From assembly GCA_015064255.1 (NCBI GenBank), contig SVSP01000022.1, positions 1 through 43,564 of the forward strand: a DNA stretch of 43,564 nucleotides, written 5' to 3'. Below the pieces are notes generated by a model. That model was not told where the DNA came from and did no database searches. It was given only the letters and a program-made list of their open reading frames with translations. Positions 31,437 through 40,010 of this stretch are shown here, piece after piece; positions within the stretch are counted from its first letter, which is position 1; every line of letters starts with the position of its first letter. A program made the position numbers and the translations under genes. Source of the stretch: Oscillospiraceae bacterium (lineage in GTDB: Bacteria > Bacillota > Clostridia > Oscillospirales > CAG-272).

Positions 31437-32630
31437 ATGGGAAGAATGGTTGGAACCGTTTCGCGCGGTGTCCGTGCGCCGATAATTCGTAGCGGAGATG
31501 ACCTTGCGTCTATCGTCGCAGAGTCCGTTCTGAATGCGGCAAAATCCGAAAACTTTGAGCTTTACGACCGTGACGTAATCGCGGTTACAGAAGCTGTAGT
31601 TGCAAGAGCACAGGATAATTATGCATCAACAGACGATATCGCAGCAGACGTTAAAGCAAAACTCGGAGGAGAAACTATCGGTGTTATTTTCCCGATACTC
31701 AGCAGAAACAGATTTGCAATATGCCTCAGAGGTATCGCGAAGGGCGCAAAGAAGATCGTCCTTATGCTCAGCTATCCCTCGGACGAATTCGGAAACCACC
31801 TCGTTACTCTCGATCAGCTCGACGAAAAGGGTGTAAATCCTTACTCGGATGTGCTTACTCTCGAAAAGTACAGAGAACTCTTCGGTCAGAATCTCCATCC
31901 GTTTACGGGTGTAGATTACGTTGAATATTATTCGAATCTTATCCGCGAAGAGGGAGCAGAGGTTGAGGTTGTTTTTGCAAATAATCCCGCTGTTATTCTT
32001 AACTATACAAAGAAGGTTCTTACGTGTGATATCCATACACGCGCAAGAACAAAGAGAATCCTCAAGAATGCAGGCGCAGAGATCGTTCTCGGTCTTGACG
32101 ATATTCTGACGGCTCCCGTAAACGGAAGCGGATGCAACGAAAATTACGGACTTCTCGGATCGAATAAGGCTACAGAGGATAAGGTAAAGCTTTTCCCGAG
32201 AAACTGCACAGCGTTCGTTAACGACGTTCAGGCTAAGGTAATGGCTGCTACCGGTAAAAAGGTGGAAGTAATGGTTTACGGCGACGGCGCGTTCAAGGAT
32301 CCCGTAGGAAAGATATGGGAGCTTGCAGACCCGGTCGTATCCCCCGGATATACGGACGGTCTTAACGGCACACCTAACGAAGTTAAGCTCAAGTATCTTG
32401 CAGATAACAATTTCGCAGACCTCAAGGGCGACGAGCTTCGTCACGCTATCGAAAACTATATCAAGAATAAAGGCGATGACCTCGTAGGCTCTATGGAATC
32501 GCAGGGAACAACTCCCAGACGTATCACCGACCTTATCGGTTCTCTCTGTGACCTTACTTCGGGTAGCGGTGATAAAGGAACTCCTATCGTTCTTATTCAG
32601 GGTTATTTCGATAACTATACCGCTGAATAA
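31437..32630 (+). CDS. CofE-like protein (coenzyme F420-0:L-glutamate ligase superfamily)
   Basis: The protein is 397 residues, longer than the ~250-residue CofE of F420-making archaea. The N-terminus TVSRGVRAPIIRSGDDLASI and DRDVIAVTEAVVARAQDNY matches the F420_ligase domain, which uses GTP and divalent metal to form amide bonds with glutamate. SRNRFAICLRGIAKGAKKIV and the distal DGAFKDPVGKIWELADPVVS are well formed. Clostridia of this kind are not known to make F420, so the substrate is likely another acceptor. AAGGAG is upstream. It is a single-gene unit with its own promoter and terminator and looks highly expressed (strong signals). Confidence 0.82.
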   Translation: MGRMVGTVSRGVRAPIIRSGDDLASIVAESVLNAAKSENFELYDRDVIAVTEAVVARAQDNYASTDDIAADVKAKLGGETIGVIFPILSRNRFAICLRGIAKGAKKIVLMLSYPSDEFGNHLVTLDQLDEKGVNPYSDVLTLEKYRELFGQNLHPFTGVDYVEYYSNLIREEGAEVEVVFANNPAVILNYTKKVLTCDIHTRARTKRILKNAGAEIVLGLDDILTAPVNGSGCNENYGLLGSNKATEDKVKLFPRNCTAFVNDVQAKVMAATGKKVEVMVYGDGAFKDPVGKIWELADPVVSPGYTDGLNGTPNEVKLKYLADNNFADLKGDELRHAIENYIKNKGDDLVGSMESQGTTPRRITDLIGSLCDLTSGSGDKGTPIVLIQGYFDNYTAE

Positions 32631-32647
32631 AATTGAATTTGTAACTG

Positions 32648-32688
32648 AAAGTGCTCGCGGCAGATTTCTGTGCGGGCACTTTTTTTCT
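32648..32688 (+). terminator. Terminator of the CofE-like gene
   Basis: AAGTGCTCGC(G) pairs with GCGGGCACTT, followed by TTTTTTCTT. Confidence 0.9.
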
Positions 32689-32749
32689 TGATGGGAAATT
32701 TCGTTCATAATAAGTTTACAATTTAAAGAGTGAAAAGCATCCAAAAAAA

Positions 32750-32763
32750 CGAACAAAAGTTTG
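32750..32763. promoter_or_regulatory. LexA operator (SOS box)
   Basis: CGAACAAAAGTTTG is a one-mismatch palindrome fitting the Firmicutes LexA box (CGAAC-N4-GTTYG). It overlaps the -35 box of the lexA promoter, as expected for autorepression. Confidence 0.85.
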
Positions 32764-32789
32764 ATTTTTTCGAAAAAGTATGATATAAT
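32761..32789 (+). promoter_or_regulatory. lexA promoter
   Basis: TTGATT (32761-32766) and TATAAT (32784-32789), 17-base spacer, overlapping the SOS box. Confidence 0.87.
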
Positions 32790-32890
32790 GCATATAAGTA
32801 TGTAAACCAAACGTGCAAAATATGCTTTTAATGCTTTTTGGGAGCTTTTGAGCATAATTTGGGACAAAGCTACAAGAAAGGAAGATGAAA

Positions 32891-33508
32891 ATGCAAGCTT
32901 TGACCGATAAGGAAAAAAGAGTCTATGATTTTATAGTGGAAGCAACACGAAAAAACGGATATCCGCCCGCAGTACGCGATATCCAGCAGGCTCTTGATAT
33001 AAAATCAACTTCAACAGTACATTCGTACATAAAAAGACTTGAAGATAAAAAATATCTTGAAAGAGATGCGGGAAAATCAAGAAGCCTTAAGCCTGTTGAG
33101 ATATCACCCGTTTCGATAGAAGACCGCCGATCGGTAAGAATACCCGTTGTCGGTAAGGTTGCGGCAGGTGCGCCTATTCTCGCTCTTGAAAATACGAGTG
33201 AATCTATCTATTTCCCGATAGTTAAAAAATCTCATATGTCGGGTCAGCTTTACGCGCTTAGGGTAAAGGGCGAAAGTATGATAGAGGCGGGAATAATGAA
33301 CGGTGACTTCGTCGTTGTTCAAAAATGTCCTGTTGCCGAAAACGGAGATATAGTTGTTGCGCTTATAGGCGACGAGGCAACCGTAAAGACCTATTATAAA
33401 GAAAACGGTCATTACAGACTTCAGCCCGAAAACAAAACTATGGAGCCGATAATTGTCGATAGCCTTATCATTCTTGGCAAGGTCATCTCGGTTATGAGAT
33501 TTTATTAA
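32891..33508 (+). CDS. lexA: LexA repressor
   Basis: The protein is 205 residues. The winged helix N-terminus (ALTDKEKRVYDFIVEATRKN, PPAVRDIQQALDIKSTSTVH) binds the SOS box. The self-cleavage site is Ala-Gly in VGKVAAGAPILA; the catalytic Ser is in RVKGESMIEAG and the Lys in DEATVKTYY. It represses DNA-damage genes until RecA triggers cleavage. Of two in-frame ATG codons (32885, 32891) the second has better spacing from AAGGA. Its own SOS box lies upstream. Confidence 0.97.
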   Translation: MQALTDKEKRVYDFIVEATRKNGYPPAVRDIQQALDIKSTSTVHSYIKRLEDKKYLERDAGKSRSLKPVEISPVSIEDRRSVRIPVVGKVAAGAPILALENTSESIYFPIVKKSHMSGQLYALRVKGESMIEAGIMNGDFVVVQKCPVAENGDIVVALIGDEATVKTYYKENGHYRLQPENKTMEPIIVDSLIILGKVISVMRFY

Positions 33509-33542
33509 TAAAGTCAGCACTTGAAAGGCATTTTACCTGTAT

Positions 33543-34373
33543 ATGAACAATAAAAAAATCACATCGTTTTTCTCTGGCTCGTTTTCGACTCTTGCTATGA
33601 GATTTACGATACTCTTCGCAGTTATAATTCCGATAGCTGATGCTGTCGTTTTGTCGCCGCTTTGCGATACTATCCTTGCTAATATCGGCGACGGAGTACT
33701 TTATGAGATCGTCGGAAAATTCTCTGAGCTTGCTGTGACCTCGGCGTTTCTTGCGCAGTGCGCTGTGATAGTTTCTGCCCTTTTCGCAGGATATAATAAG
33801 CTCGCGGAAAGAATGTTTTGGATAGAAGTACTATCCTTTCTCTTCCTTGTAGTTCTTCTTAAGACTGCCGTGCTTTGGATAAGTGCAGTGATAGACGAGT
33901 ATATTCTTTCTGGACTCGGCACGTTTGTACTGTCAAACTATACGCTTGCACAGATGCACGATGAGCTGCTTCTTTGGTGGGCAATGATTTCCTATTTTAT
34001 GAACGTGCTTATGCTTCTCGTGGTAATGTGTGCCGCATTTTTTGCCGCGAAGCTCAAGGTTTCTTCGATAAAGGCTACGGGAAGAAAGCTCTCGCACGAA
34101 ACGCTCGTGGCGGGACTTCCGAAAAATTCTTTGATTAATGCTTCGGTAGCTGTGCCCGTTTTCGTGTATCTTGCAACACAGCTTATCTTCTGTATTACCG
34201 ATACTGCCGATTCGATAGCAACGTACGGCGCTCCCGTGCTCGTGTCCGAATACGTTTTCCTTATACTGCCCTTTGTCTATAAGATAGGATTTGCCGTTGC
34301 GGGATATTTCATTTGCCAGTATATAGCGTACGCGATGGTGTCAAGTCTTGGCAAAACGAGAGAAAAAGCGTGA
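33543..34373 (+). CDS. Uncharacterised multi-pass membrane protein
   Basis: The protein is 276 residues with about six hydrophobic segments: TLAMRFTILFAVIIPIADAV, AFLAQCAVIVSALFAG, VLSFLFLVVLLKTAVLWISA, WAMISYFMNVLMLLVVMCAA, ASVAVPVFVYLATQLIFCI and VFLILPFVYKIGFAVAGYFI. The loop KATGRKLSHETLVAGLP is probably cytoplasmic. It starts 34 bases after lexA with a weak ribosome site, so it may be in the LexA-controlled transcript. I do not recognise the family. Confidence 0.82.
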   Translation: MNNKKITSFFSGSFSTLAMRFTILFAVIIPIADAVVLSPLCDTILANIGDGVLYEIVGKFSELAVTSAFLAQCAVIVSALFAGYNKLAERMFWIEVLSFLFLVVLLKTAVLWISAVIDEYILSGLGTFVLSNYTLAQMHDELLLWWAMISYFMNVLMLLVVMCAAFFAAKLKVSSIKATGRKLSHETLVAGLPKNSLINASVAVPVFVYLATQLIFCITDTADSIATYGAPVLVSEYVFLILPFVYKIGFAVAGYFICQYIAYAMVSSLGKTREKA

Positions 34374-34424
34374 TATTGTGATAAAAAAGACAAAACTCTA
34401 TAAATATTAACATTATTTTGATAA

Positions 34425-34462
34425 AGCGAGCCGTTTGCCGTATTGACAAACGGCTCGTTTTG
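34425..34462 (+). terminator. Terminator after the membrane protein gene
   Basis: CGAGCCGTTTG (34427-34437) pairs perfectly with CAAACGGCTCG (34447-34457), then TTTTGG. The rny -35 box lies inside it. Confidence 0.85.
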
Positions 34463-34471
34463 GTGTAAAAT
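34443..34471 (+). promoter_or_regulatory. rny promoter overlapping the upstream terminator
   Basis: TTGACA (34443-34448), 17-base spacer, TAAAAT (34466-34471). The -35 box covers the loop and 3' arm of the preceding terminator. Confidence 0.8.
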
Positions 34472-34541
34472 AGATGTGTTCTGAATACTTAGTGCAGTAT
34501 TGTTTAAATTTGAAAATAAAAACTTAATAAGGAGGTGCAAA

Positions 34542-36083
34542 ATGGAAGATTGGATTTGGATCTTGGTCGCTGTCGCGTGTCTTGCTGTCGGTGTTCTTGC
34601 AGGTGTTCTTATACGCAAGAAGGTCGCTGAAGCTAAAATCGGCTCTGCGAGTCAGGAAGCAGCAAGAATTCTCGATGAGGGTATAAAAGCGGCGGAAACC
34701 AAGAAAAAAGAAGCTTTGATAGAAGCCAAAGAAGAGATCATGCGTTCCAATAAGGAATTTGAACGCGAGATCAAGGAAAGACGAAGCGAAATTTCGAGAC
34801 TCGAACGCAGATGTGTTTCGAGAGAAGAAGCTCTTGATAAAAAGATAGAAGCTACTGAACGTAAGGAAGAAATTCTTGATAAGAAGATCAAAGAAAACAA
34901 TGAACTTACAGGCGAGATCGAAAAGATCAAGGTATTACAGCTCGAAAGACTTGAACAGATTTCCGGATATACGGTAGAAGAAGCAAAGCAGGAAATCATT
35001 TCTCAGATAGAGGATGAAGCAAAGCATTCGGCGGCGCTCAGACTCGTGGAAATTGAGGAAAGACTTAAAGAAATTGCCGACGATAAGGCAAAGGATATCA
35101 TATCGCTTGCTATAGCAAGATGTGCATCCGACCAAGTAGCAGAGGCTACGATTTCGGTAGTTCCTCTTCCTAATGATGAAATGAAGGGTCGAATAATCGG
35201 CCGTGAGGGAAGAAATATCAGAGCAATAGAAACTCTGACGGGTGTGGATCTTATAATAGACGATACTCCCGAAGCAATCACACTTTCCGGATTTGATCCG
35301 GTACGCCGTGAGGTTGCAAGACTTACTCTCGAAAAACTTATTGTTGACGGAAGAATCCATCCCGCAAGGATAGAAGAAATCGTCGAAAAATCTAAAAAAG
35401 AGGTCGAAGCAAGTGTCAAGCAGGCGGGTGAACGTGCAACGTTTGATACGGGTATTCACGGAATACACGCTGATCTCGTAAAGATCCTCGGAAGACTCAA
35501 GTACCGCACAAGTTATGGACAGAACGTATTGATGCACTCAATCGAGGTATCGCTCCTTTCGGGCATTATTGCCGATGAGCTTGGGGTTGACAGTATGGTA
35601 GCTAAGCGCGCCGGACTTCTCCACGATATAGGAAAGGCGATGACACACGAAAAAGAGGGCTCTCACGTTCAGATAGGCGTAGAACTCGCCAAGAAGTATA
35701 AGGAAAGCGATGAAATTATACACGCAATCGAAGCGCACCACGGTGATATTGAATCTCACTCGGTAATCGCGTTTATCGTTCAGGCGGCAGATGCTATTTC
35801 GGCAGCACGTCCGGGCGCACGCAGAGAAAACGTTGAGAACTATATCAAGCGACTTCAGAAGATGGAAGAGCTTGCAGAAAGTCTTCCCGGCGTAGAAAAA
35901 TCGTTCGCAATTCAGGCAGGTAGAGAAATCCGCATTATGGTCAAGCCCGAAATGGTATCCGATACAGATATGGTGCTTCTTGCAAGAGAAATTGCAAAGA
36001 AGATTGAAGCGGAGCTTAAATATCCGGGACAGATCAAGGTAAATGTGGTTCGTGAAAGCCGTGCCGTTGACTATGCAAAATAA
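34542..36083 (+). CDS. rny: Ribonuclease Y
   Basis: The protein is 513 residues, the usual RNase Y length. The start at 34542 follows AAGGAGG. Domains in order: one N-terminal membrane helix ([20 protein letters not shown]), a long Lys/Glu-rich coiled coil (residues ~25-150), a KH domain with [20 protein letters not shown], and an HD domain with [20 protein letters not shown] and [11 protein letters not shown]. It is the membrane-bound endonuclease that starts mRNA decay in Bacillota. A ymdB gene follows, the standard order in this phylum. Confidence 0.98.
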   Translation: MEDWIWILVAVACLAVGVLAGVLIRKKVAEAKIGSASQEAARILDEGIKAAETKKKEALIEAKEEIMRSNKEFEREIKERRSEISRLERRCVSREEALDKKIEATERKEEILDKKIKENNELTGEIEKIKVLQLERLEQISGYTVEEAKQEIISQIEDEAKHSAALRLVEIEERLKEIADDKAKDIISLAIARCASDQVAEATISVVPLPNDEMKGRIIGREGRNIRAIETLTGVDLIIDDTPEAITLSGFDPVRREVARLTLEKLIVDGRIHPARIEEIVEKSKKEVEASVKQAGERATFDTGIHGIHADLVKILGRLKYRTSYGQNVLMHSIEVSLLSGIIADELGVDSMVAKRAGLLHDIGKAMTHEKEGSHVQIGVELAKKYKESDEIIHAIEAHHGDIESHSVIAFIVQAADAISAARPGARRENVENYIKRLQKMEELAESLPGVEKSFAIQAGREIRIMVKPEMVSDTDMVLLAREIAKKIEAELKYPGQIKVNVVRESRAVDYAK

Positions 36084-36228
36084 TTTGCAAAAACATTAAC
36101 ACATTAACATTTCAACCACGCAGATGAGCTTCCGAAGTATAGGAAGCCGTGCGGATAACATATGATAATATAAAACTCCTTTGAAAAAAAGACGGAAATT
36201 CCGTATAAGTATATATTTAAATATGTTA

Positions 36229-36303
36229 AAAAACGGTGCCGCGGACTTGCGGTCAGACAGTTTTATCTGTCTAAAGTCCGTTGGCACCGTTTCGCTTTTT
36301 TAG
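36229..36303 (+). terminator. Long terminator hairpin between rny and ymdB
   Basis: AAACGGTGCC (36231-36240) pairs with GGCACCGTTT (36283-36292); within it GCGGACT pairs with AGTCCGT and AGACAG with CTGTCT. CGCTTTTTTAG follows. The hairpin covers most of the gap, so ymdB is partly uncoupled from rny. Confidence 0.88.
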
Positions 36304-36327
36304 CTTTGTTTTAGAAGGGATATTTCG

Positions 36328-37110
36328 ATGGGAAATTTTAATTTGCTTTGTCTTGGTGATATAGTCGGACCGGATACTCTTTCGTTTATGCAGAAAAATC
36401 TCGGTGCTGTACGGAAAAAATACGATATTTCTATGGTCGTGGCAAACGGAGAAAACGTTGCTGAGGGTAACGGAATAAATCCCGACGATGCCGAAGACCT
36501 TTTTGCGTGTGGAGTTGACGTGATAACAAGCGGTAACCACGTTTGGAAAAAGAACAGAATTTACAGTTATCTTGACGATAAAGAAGAGATTATCAGACCT
36601 GCAAATTATCCTTCGAGCGCTCCCGGAAAAGGATATACCGTTTTTGATACGGGAGTGGCAAGAGTGCTTGTGATGAACGTACTCGGAAATATGTTTATGG
36701 ATGCCCTTAACTGTCCTTTCGAAACGGTCGATAAGATATTAGAGCGTGAAAAGGGAAGATACGACATTTCGGTACTCGATATTCACGCGGAAGCGACCGC
36801 CGAGAAAAAGGCGCTCGGATATTACCTTGACGGGCGCGTGAACGCGATCTTCGGAACTCATACCCACGTAACTACCGCCGACGAGCAGATACTTCCAAAA
36901 GGAAGCGGTTATATCACAGACGTCGGTATGTGCGGCTGTGAAGAGTCTGCACTCGGCGTGGAGGTCGAAAACGTAATTTCGAAATTCAAAACCAAAATGC
37001 CCACTCGCTTTAAGCTTGCATCGGGCAAGATAACACTTAACGGCGTACTGTTTAGTTTTGATAAGAATTTCAAGTTGACTGATATTCAAAGAATAAAAGA
37101 AGAATTTTGA
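36328..37110 (+). CDS. ymdB: YmdB-family metallophosphoesterase
   Basis: The protein is 260 residues (TIGR00282 family). Metal ligands appear in order: Asp in LLCLGDIVGPD, the ANGENVAEGNGI region, ITSGNHVWKK, DIHAEATAEK and FGTHTHVTTAD, which form the calcineurin-like two-metal centre. YmdB hydrolyses cyclic 2',3' or 3',5' nucleotides and in Bacillus affects development and biofilm genes. The rny-ymdB order is conserved in Bacillota. AGAAGGGA is upstream of the ATG. Confidence 0.95.
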   Translation: MGNFNLLCLGDIVGPDTLSFMQKNLGAVRKKYDISMVVANGENVAEGNGINPDDAEDLFACGVDVITSGNHVWKKNRIYSYLDDKEEIIRPANYPSSAPGKGYTVFDTGVARVLVMNVLGNMFMDALNCPFETVDKILEREKGRYDISVLDIHAEATAEKKALGYYLDGRVNAIFGTHTHVTTADEQILPKGSGYITDVGMCGCEESALGVEVENVISKFKTKMPTRFKLASGKITLNGVLFSFDKNFKLTDIQRIKEEF

Positions 37111-37124
37111 TAGAAGGTGAGATT

Positions 37125-37430
37125 ATGCTTCATTTCGGGTCTTTTGAAATCGAAACCGATATTTTTATTTATATCGTAGCAGCTGTTATACTGCTTGTTC
37201 AACTGCTGCTTTGCTTCAAGGTGAAAAATAGGCATATCCGCTTGATACCCGTTTATCTCTTCTCGGTTTTGACTGCTGTTTTCGCTGCTTTGTCATTTGC
37301 TTTTGACCACTGGGACCGTGTCGGCTTTGTCGTGCTTGCCGTGTGCGCCGCATTTTTTCTGCTTGTTTGCGGAGCGGCTTGGGCAATCTGGCGGTTTATT
37401 AAGCGCAGAAGGGAAAGTAATAAGCCGTAA
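37125..37430 (+). CDS. Small membrane protein (three helices)
   Basis: The protein is 101 residues. The ATG at 37125 follows GAAGGTGAG; an upstream TTG frame would overlap ymdB. Hydrophobic segments are IFIYIVAAVILLVQLLLCF, LIPVYLFSVLTAVFAALSF and VGFVVLAVCAAFFLLVCGAA, ending in a basic tail (FIKRRRESN). It begins 14 bases after ymdB and is co-transcribed. I do not recognise a family; a holin-like or accessory membrane role is conceivable but unsupported. Confidence 0.75.
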   Translation: MLHFGSFEIETDIFIYIVAAVILLVQLLLCFKVKNRHIRLIPVYLFSVLTAVFAALSFAFDHWDRVGFVVLAVCAAFFLLVCGAAWAIWRFIKRRRESNKP

Positions 37431-37456
37431 GTGAAATCGTAATCGGGAGTGATATC

Positions 37457-37693
37457 GTGAAAAACAAAAAAGAGCCTTGGAGAATTGTTGTTTTTGTAAT
37501 TTCTCTGCTTTTCATTATATTTATGTGGATAAAAAACGATGTTGTCGAAATATATACCACGATGCCGCAAGAGCAGATAGTTCCGCTTATTGTTACAACC
37601 ATAGTTGTTTCTTTCTTGAAAATCGGTGCGATCGTAGCAGCGGTTTTGCTGATAAAGTGGATCGTTGATAAGATAAAAAACAAATCAAAATAA
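37457..37693 (+). CDS. Small two-helix membrane protein
   Basis: The protein is 78 residues, starting with GTG seven bases after GGGAG. Two hydrophobic segments (IVVFVISLLFIIFMWIK and IVPLIVTTIVVSFLKIGAIV with AAVLLIKWIV) are separated by an acidic loop; both ends are Lys-rich. It lies 26 bases after the previous small membrane gene and is the last of the ymdB transcript. No known family recognised. Confidence 0.7.
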   Translation: MKNKKEPWRIVVFVISLLFIIFMWIKNDVVEIYTTMPQEQIVPLIVTTIVVSFLKIGAIVAAVLLIKWIVDKIKNKSK

Positions 37694-37706
37694 TTAATAT
37701 TAAAAT

Positions 37707-37741
37707 AAAAAATCCTGCCGCATACGCGACAGGATTTTTTA
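37707..37741. terminator. Bidirectional terminator between small membrane gene and tRNA-Thr
   Basis: AAAAAATCCTGCCGC-ATA and GCGACAGGATTTTTT form a stem with A- and T-tracts on both sides, so it can end the plus-strand ymdB transcript and the minus-strand tRNA transcript. Confidence 0.88.
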
Positions 37742-37746
37742 CGTCA

Positions 37747-37819
37747 AGCTGGTAGCCGGACTTGAACCGGCGACCTGCTGATTACGAATCAGCTGCTCTA
37801 CCAACTGAGCCATACCAGC
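37747..37819 (-). tRNA. tRNA-Thr (anticodon CGT)
   Basis: A full cloverleaf reads on minus: acceptor GCTGGTA pairing with TACCAGC, D arm GCTCAGTTGGTAGAGC, anticodon stem GCTGA/TCAGC with loop TTCGTAA (anticodon CGT, codon ACG), T arm GCCGG-TTCAAGT-CCGGC. Discriminator base T fits Thr. CCA is not encoded. Confidence 0.97.
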
Positions 37820-37830
37820 GAACAAGATGA

Positions 37831-37859
37831 ATTATAACATAGTTTTTAGAGTTTTGCAA
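37831..37859 (-). promoter_or_regulatory. Promoter of tRNA-Thr
   Basis: Minus-strand TTGCAA (37859-37854) and TATAAT (37836-37831), 17-base spacer. Confidence 0.82.
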
Positions 37860-37931
37860 GACCTTTTTATATTTTTTTAAGGTTTTTTTAAAAAATATAT
37901 AGTAAAATCTTTGTTCCCACGCAAATATAAC

Positions 37932-37960
37932 TTGCAATTTTACGATTTTTATAATATAAT
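37932..37960 (+). promoter_or_regulatory. Promoter of rsmA
   Basis: TTGCAA (37932-37937) and TATAAT (37955-37960), 17-base spacer, about 60 bases before the start codon. Confidence 0.78.
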
Positions 37961-38021
37961 GTATAAGTATTTCGATACAAGATGTAAAATTAAGATTTCC
38001 CGAAAGGAAAATTTGAGTGTA

Positions 38022-38897
38022 ATGAAGCTTACAGATATATCTACGATACGAGCGCTTCTCGGAGAAGAACAGACCGATTTCAAGAAAAAATTCGGTCAGA
38101 ATTTTCTTGTCAACGAGGGAGTTGTGAAAAAAATAGTTGCGGGAAGCGGAGCGTCAAAGGACTGCGGTATTCTTGAAATAGGACCCGGAATCGGCGTTAT
38201 GACGGTCGAGCTTGCCGACGCGGCTAAAAAGGTCGTTTCGCTCGAAATAGACCCCGATATGGTCGCAATACTCGGCAAAACGCTTGAGGGAAAGGATAAC
38301 GTGCGCGTTATCTGTCAGGACGTTCTCAAGGCCGACCTGCCTGCTATAATCGCAGAAAATTTTTCCGACTGCGCCGAGGTGCGTGTCTGCGCGAATCTCC
38401 CTTATTACATAACCACACCGATAATAACGATGCTTCTCGAATCGGAGCTTCCACTTGATTCTGTTACCGTAATGGTGCAAAAAGAGGTTGCAGACAGACT
38501 TGTAGCCAAGGCGGGAAGCGACGAATACGGCGCAATAAGCGCGTTTGTGGCGTATTATGGCAAACCTTATAAGATCGCATCCGTTTCGGCAGGAAGCTTT
38601 ATTCCCGCACCGAAGGTCGATTCGAGCGTTGTCAGAATAGATATTTTCAAGGAAAAAGAAGTGAAACCGCTTGACGAAAAGCTCTTTTTCGAGGTTGTCC
38701 GCGCGGCGTTTATGCAAAGACGCAAGACACTCGTAAACGCTGTCGTTTCGGCACTCGGCGGAAAGATTTCCGGGCTTGACAAGGAAAAACTCACCGAAAT
38801 GATCGTTTCGCTCGGTTTTTCTCCCACAGTACGCGGCGAAACGCTCGACGTATTTCAGTTTGCAAAGGTAGCTGATGCTATTTATGATATAAAATAA
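38022..38897 (+). CDS. rsmA: 16S rRNA dimethyladenosine transferase (RsmA/KsgA)
   Basis: The protein is 291 residues. It dimethylates two adjacent adenines near the 3' end of 16S rRNA. Motifs: FKKKFGQNFLVNEGVVKKIV, the SAM-binding LEIGPGIGVMTVELAD, the acidic EIDPDM, and the catalytic NLPYYITTPI. The C-terminal helical domain (AAFMQRRKTLVNAV, GFSPTVRGETLDVFQFA) is complete. ATG at 38022 is the family start; an in-frame TTG at 38013 is closer to the AAAGGA site and may be the real one. Confidence 0.97.
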   Translation: MKLTDISTIRALLGEEQTDFKKKFGQNFLVNEGVVKKIVAGSGASKDCGILEIGPGIGVMTVELADAAKKVVSLEIDPDMVAILGKTLEGKDNVRVICQDVLKADLPAIIAENFSDCAEVRVCANLPYYITTPIITMLLESELPLDSVTVMVQKEVADRLVAKAGSDEYGAISAFVAYYGKPYKIASVSAGSFIPAPKVDSSVVRIDIFKEKEVKPLDEKLFFEVVRAAFMQRRKTLVNAVVSALGGKISGLDKEKLTEMIVSLGFSPTVRGETLDVFQFAKVADAIYDIK

Positions 38898-38901
38898 GAT
38901 T

Positions 38902-38936
38902 TGCAGAGAAAACTTTTTGAAAAAAGTTTTCTCTGC
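38902..38936 (+). repeat. Perfect hairpin after rsmA, related to the AACTTTTT repeat family
   Basis: GCAGAGAAAACTTTTT pairs with AAAGTTTTCTCTGC. The sequence ACTCTTTCAAAAACTTTT follows, which recalls in inverted order the modules found in the purine operon gaps. Confidence 0.6.
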
Positions 38937-38975
38937 ACTCTTTCAAAAACTTTTCTTAAAAGCGAAAAAGAACAA

Positions 38976-39004
38976 GCGGGAGGCATAATACCTCCCGTTT
39001 TGTT
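38976..39004 (+). terminator. Terminator downstream of rsmA
   Basis: CGGGAGG (38977-38983) pairs with CCTCCCG (38991-38997), followed by TTTTGTTT. Confidence 0.78.
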
Positions 39005-39021
39005 TCACCTGTTTTCTTATT

Positions 39022-39048
39022 GTAGGGGTCGACGTCCTCGGCGACCCG
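39022..39048 (+). repeat. GTAGGGG-CGTCCTCG dispersed repeat fragment
   Basis: GTAGGGGTCGACGTCCTCGG ends in CGACCCGA and forms GGGTCG/CGACCC. It resembles the fragment in the purF-purM gap (13866). Confidence 0.55.
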
Positions 39049-39059
39049 ATTATATTTTA

Positions 39060-40010
39060 TCAGCAAAATCTGCTCTCTATAACCCTCTGATTTGCCTTAG
39101 GTGAGTATCGCCAAAGGTCGATATGCTCGAGCTCGTCGGGAACAAAATATTCAAGCTTGTCGGGAACCTCGCGGATTTTCGCGGTGTCGATTATCACAAG
39201 CTTTATCTTCATTCGCTCGGGAATGATGTTCTTTATGTAGACGGCGGCCGACTCTCCGACCTTTATCCCCTCGTGATATTCTGCAAGACCTGCGAGATTG
39301 GGCGTCAGCTCGATGAATATTCCGTATTCTTCAACACTTCGCACGTACCCCATAACAGTCTGCCCTATGCTGAACTTTTCTATGTTTTCTTCCCAAGTAC
39401 CGAGAAGCTCCTTGTGGCTCACGAATATCCTGCCGCTTTCCTCATCAATGCTTCTTATGACCGCACGAATGGGCATTCCGACGTAAAAACGGTCGCGCGG
39501 ATGGGATATTCGCGATACCGATATGCAGTCTATAGATAAAAGGGAAGGGATTCCGCAGCCGATGTCAACAAACGCTCCGAAGTGCTCAAGATGCGTTACC
39601 CGAGCGTCTATTATGTCGCCCGGCATAAGCTCGCTGATAAATGAGCGCATACATTCTTCCTGCGCGCTTTTTCGTGAGAGAAGAGCGTATGGCTTGCCGC
39701 TTTCGTCCTCGCATATCGCAAGTACCTTGAAGCATACAGCCTTACCAACGCGCGATATTATGGCGATGTCTTTTACCGTTTCGCCGCCCTGAACGACAGC
39801 GGCATCGTTTCTCCGTATTATTCCGCGCATACATCCAAGATCGACTGTGAGGTCACGCGCTAAGTCACAGCTTGTGGCAATAGCTTCAAGGATTGCCCCG
39901 TCGGAAATAGCGCGTTCGAGTCCGCGTTGTGATGAAAGATATTCGAAATTTGTTATACTGCCGAGTAGGCTTCCCTCGGGCAGATATTTTTTTTGTGAGA
40001 TCTCGGTCAT
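39060..40010 (-). CDS. S1-domain RNA-binding protein
   Basis: The protein is 316 residues. Two S1 domains are clear: about residues 128-200 (GDIIDARVTHLEHFGAFVDI and, at its end, RIFVSHKELLGTW) and about 215-285 (GQTVMGYVRSVEEYGIFIEL, then AGLAEYHEGIKVG). A possible degenerate one is in residues ~60-115. This is shorter than ribosomal protein S1 and resembles the two- or three-S1 proteins of Clostridia annotated as RpsA-like. It probably binds mRNA at or near the ribosome. AAGGAAG is upstream of the ATG. Confidence 0.87.
   Translation of the reverse strand: MTEISQKKYLPEGSLLGSITNFEYLSSQRGLERAISDGAILEAIATSCDLARDLTVDLGCMRGIIRRNDAAVVQGGETVKDIAIISRVGKAVCFKVLAICEDESGKPYALLSRKSAQEECMRSFISELMPGDIIDARVTHLEHFGAFVDIGCGIPSLLSIDCISVSRISHPRDRFYVGMPIRAVIRSIDEESGRIFVSHKELLGTWEENIEKFSIGQTVMGYVRSVEEYGIFIELTPNLAGLAEYHEGIKVGESAAVYIKNIIPERMKIKLVIIDTAKIREVPDKLEYFVPDELEHIDLWRYSPKANQRVIESRFC

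Noticed and set aside
37747-37819. Integration site at the tRNA-Thr
   Set aside because: No duplicated tRNA 3' end and no integrase nearby.
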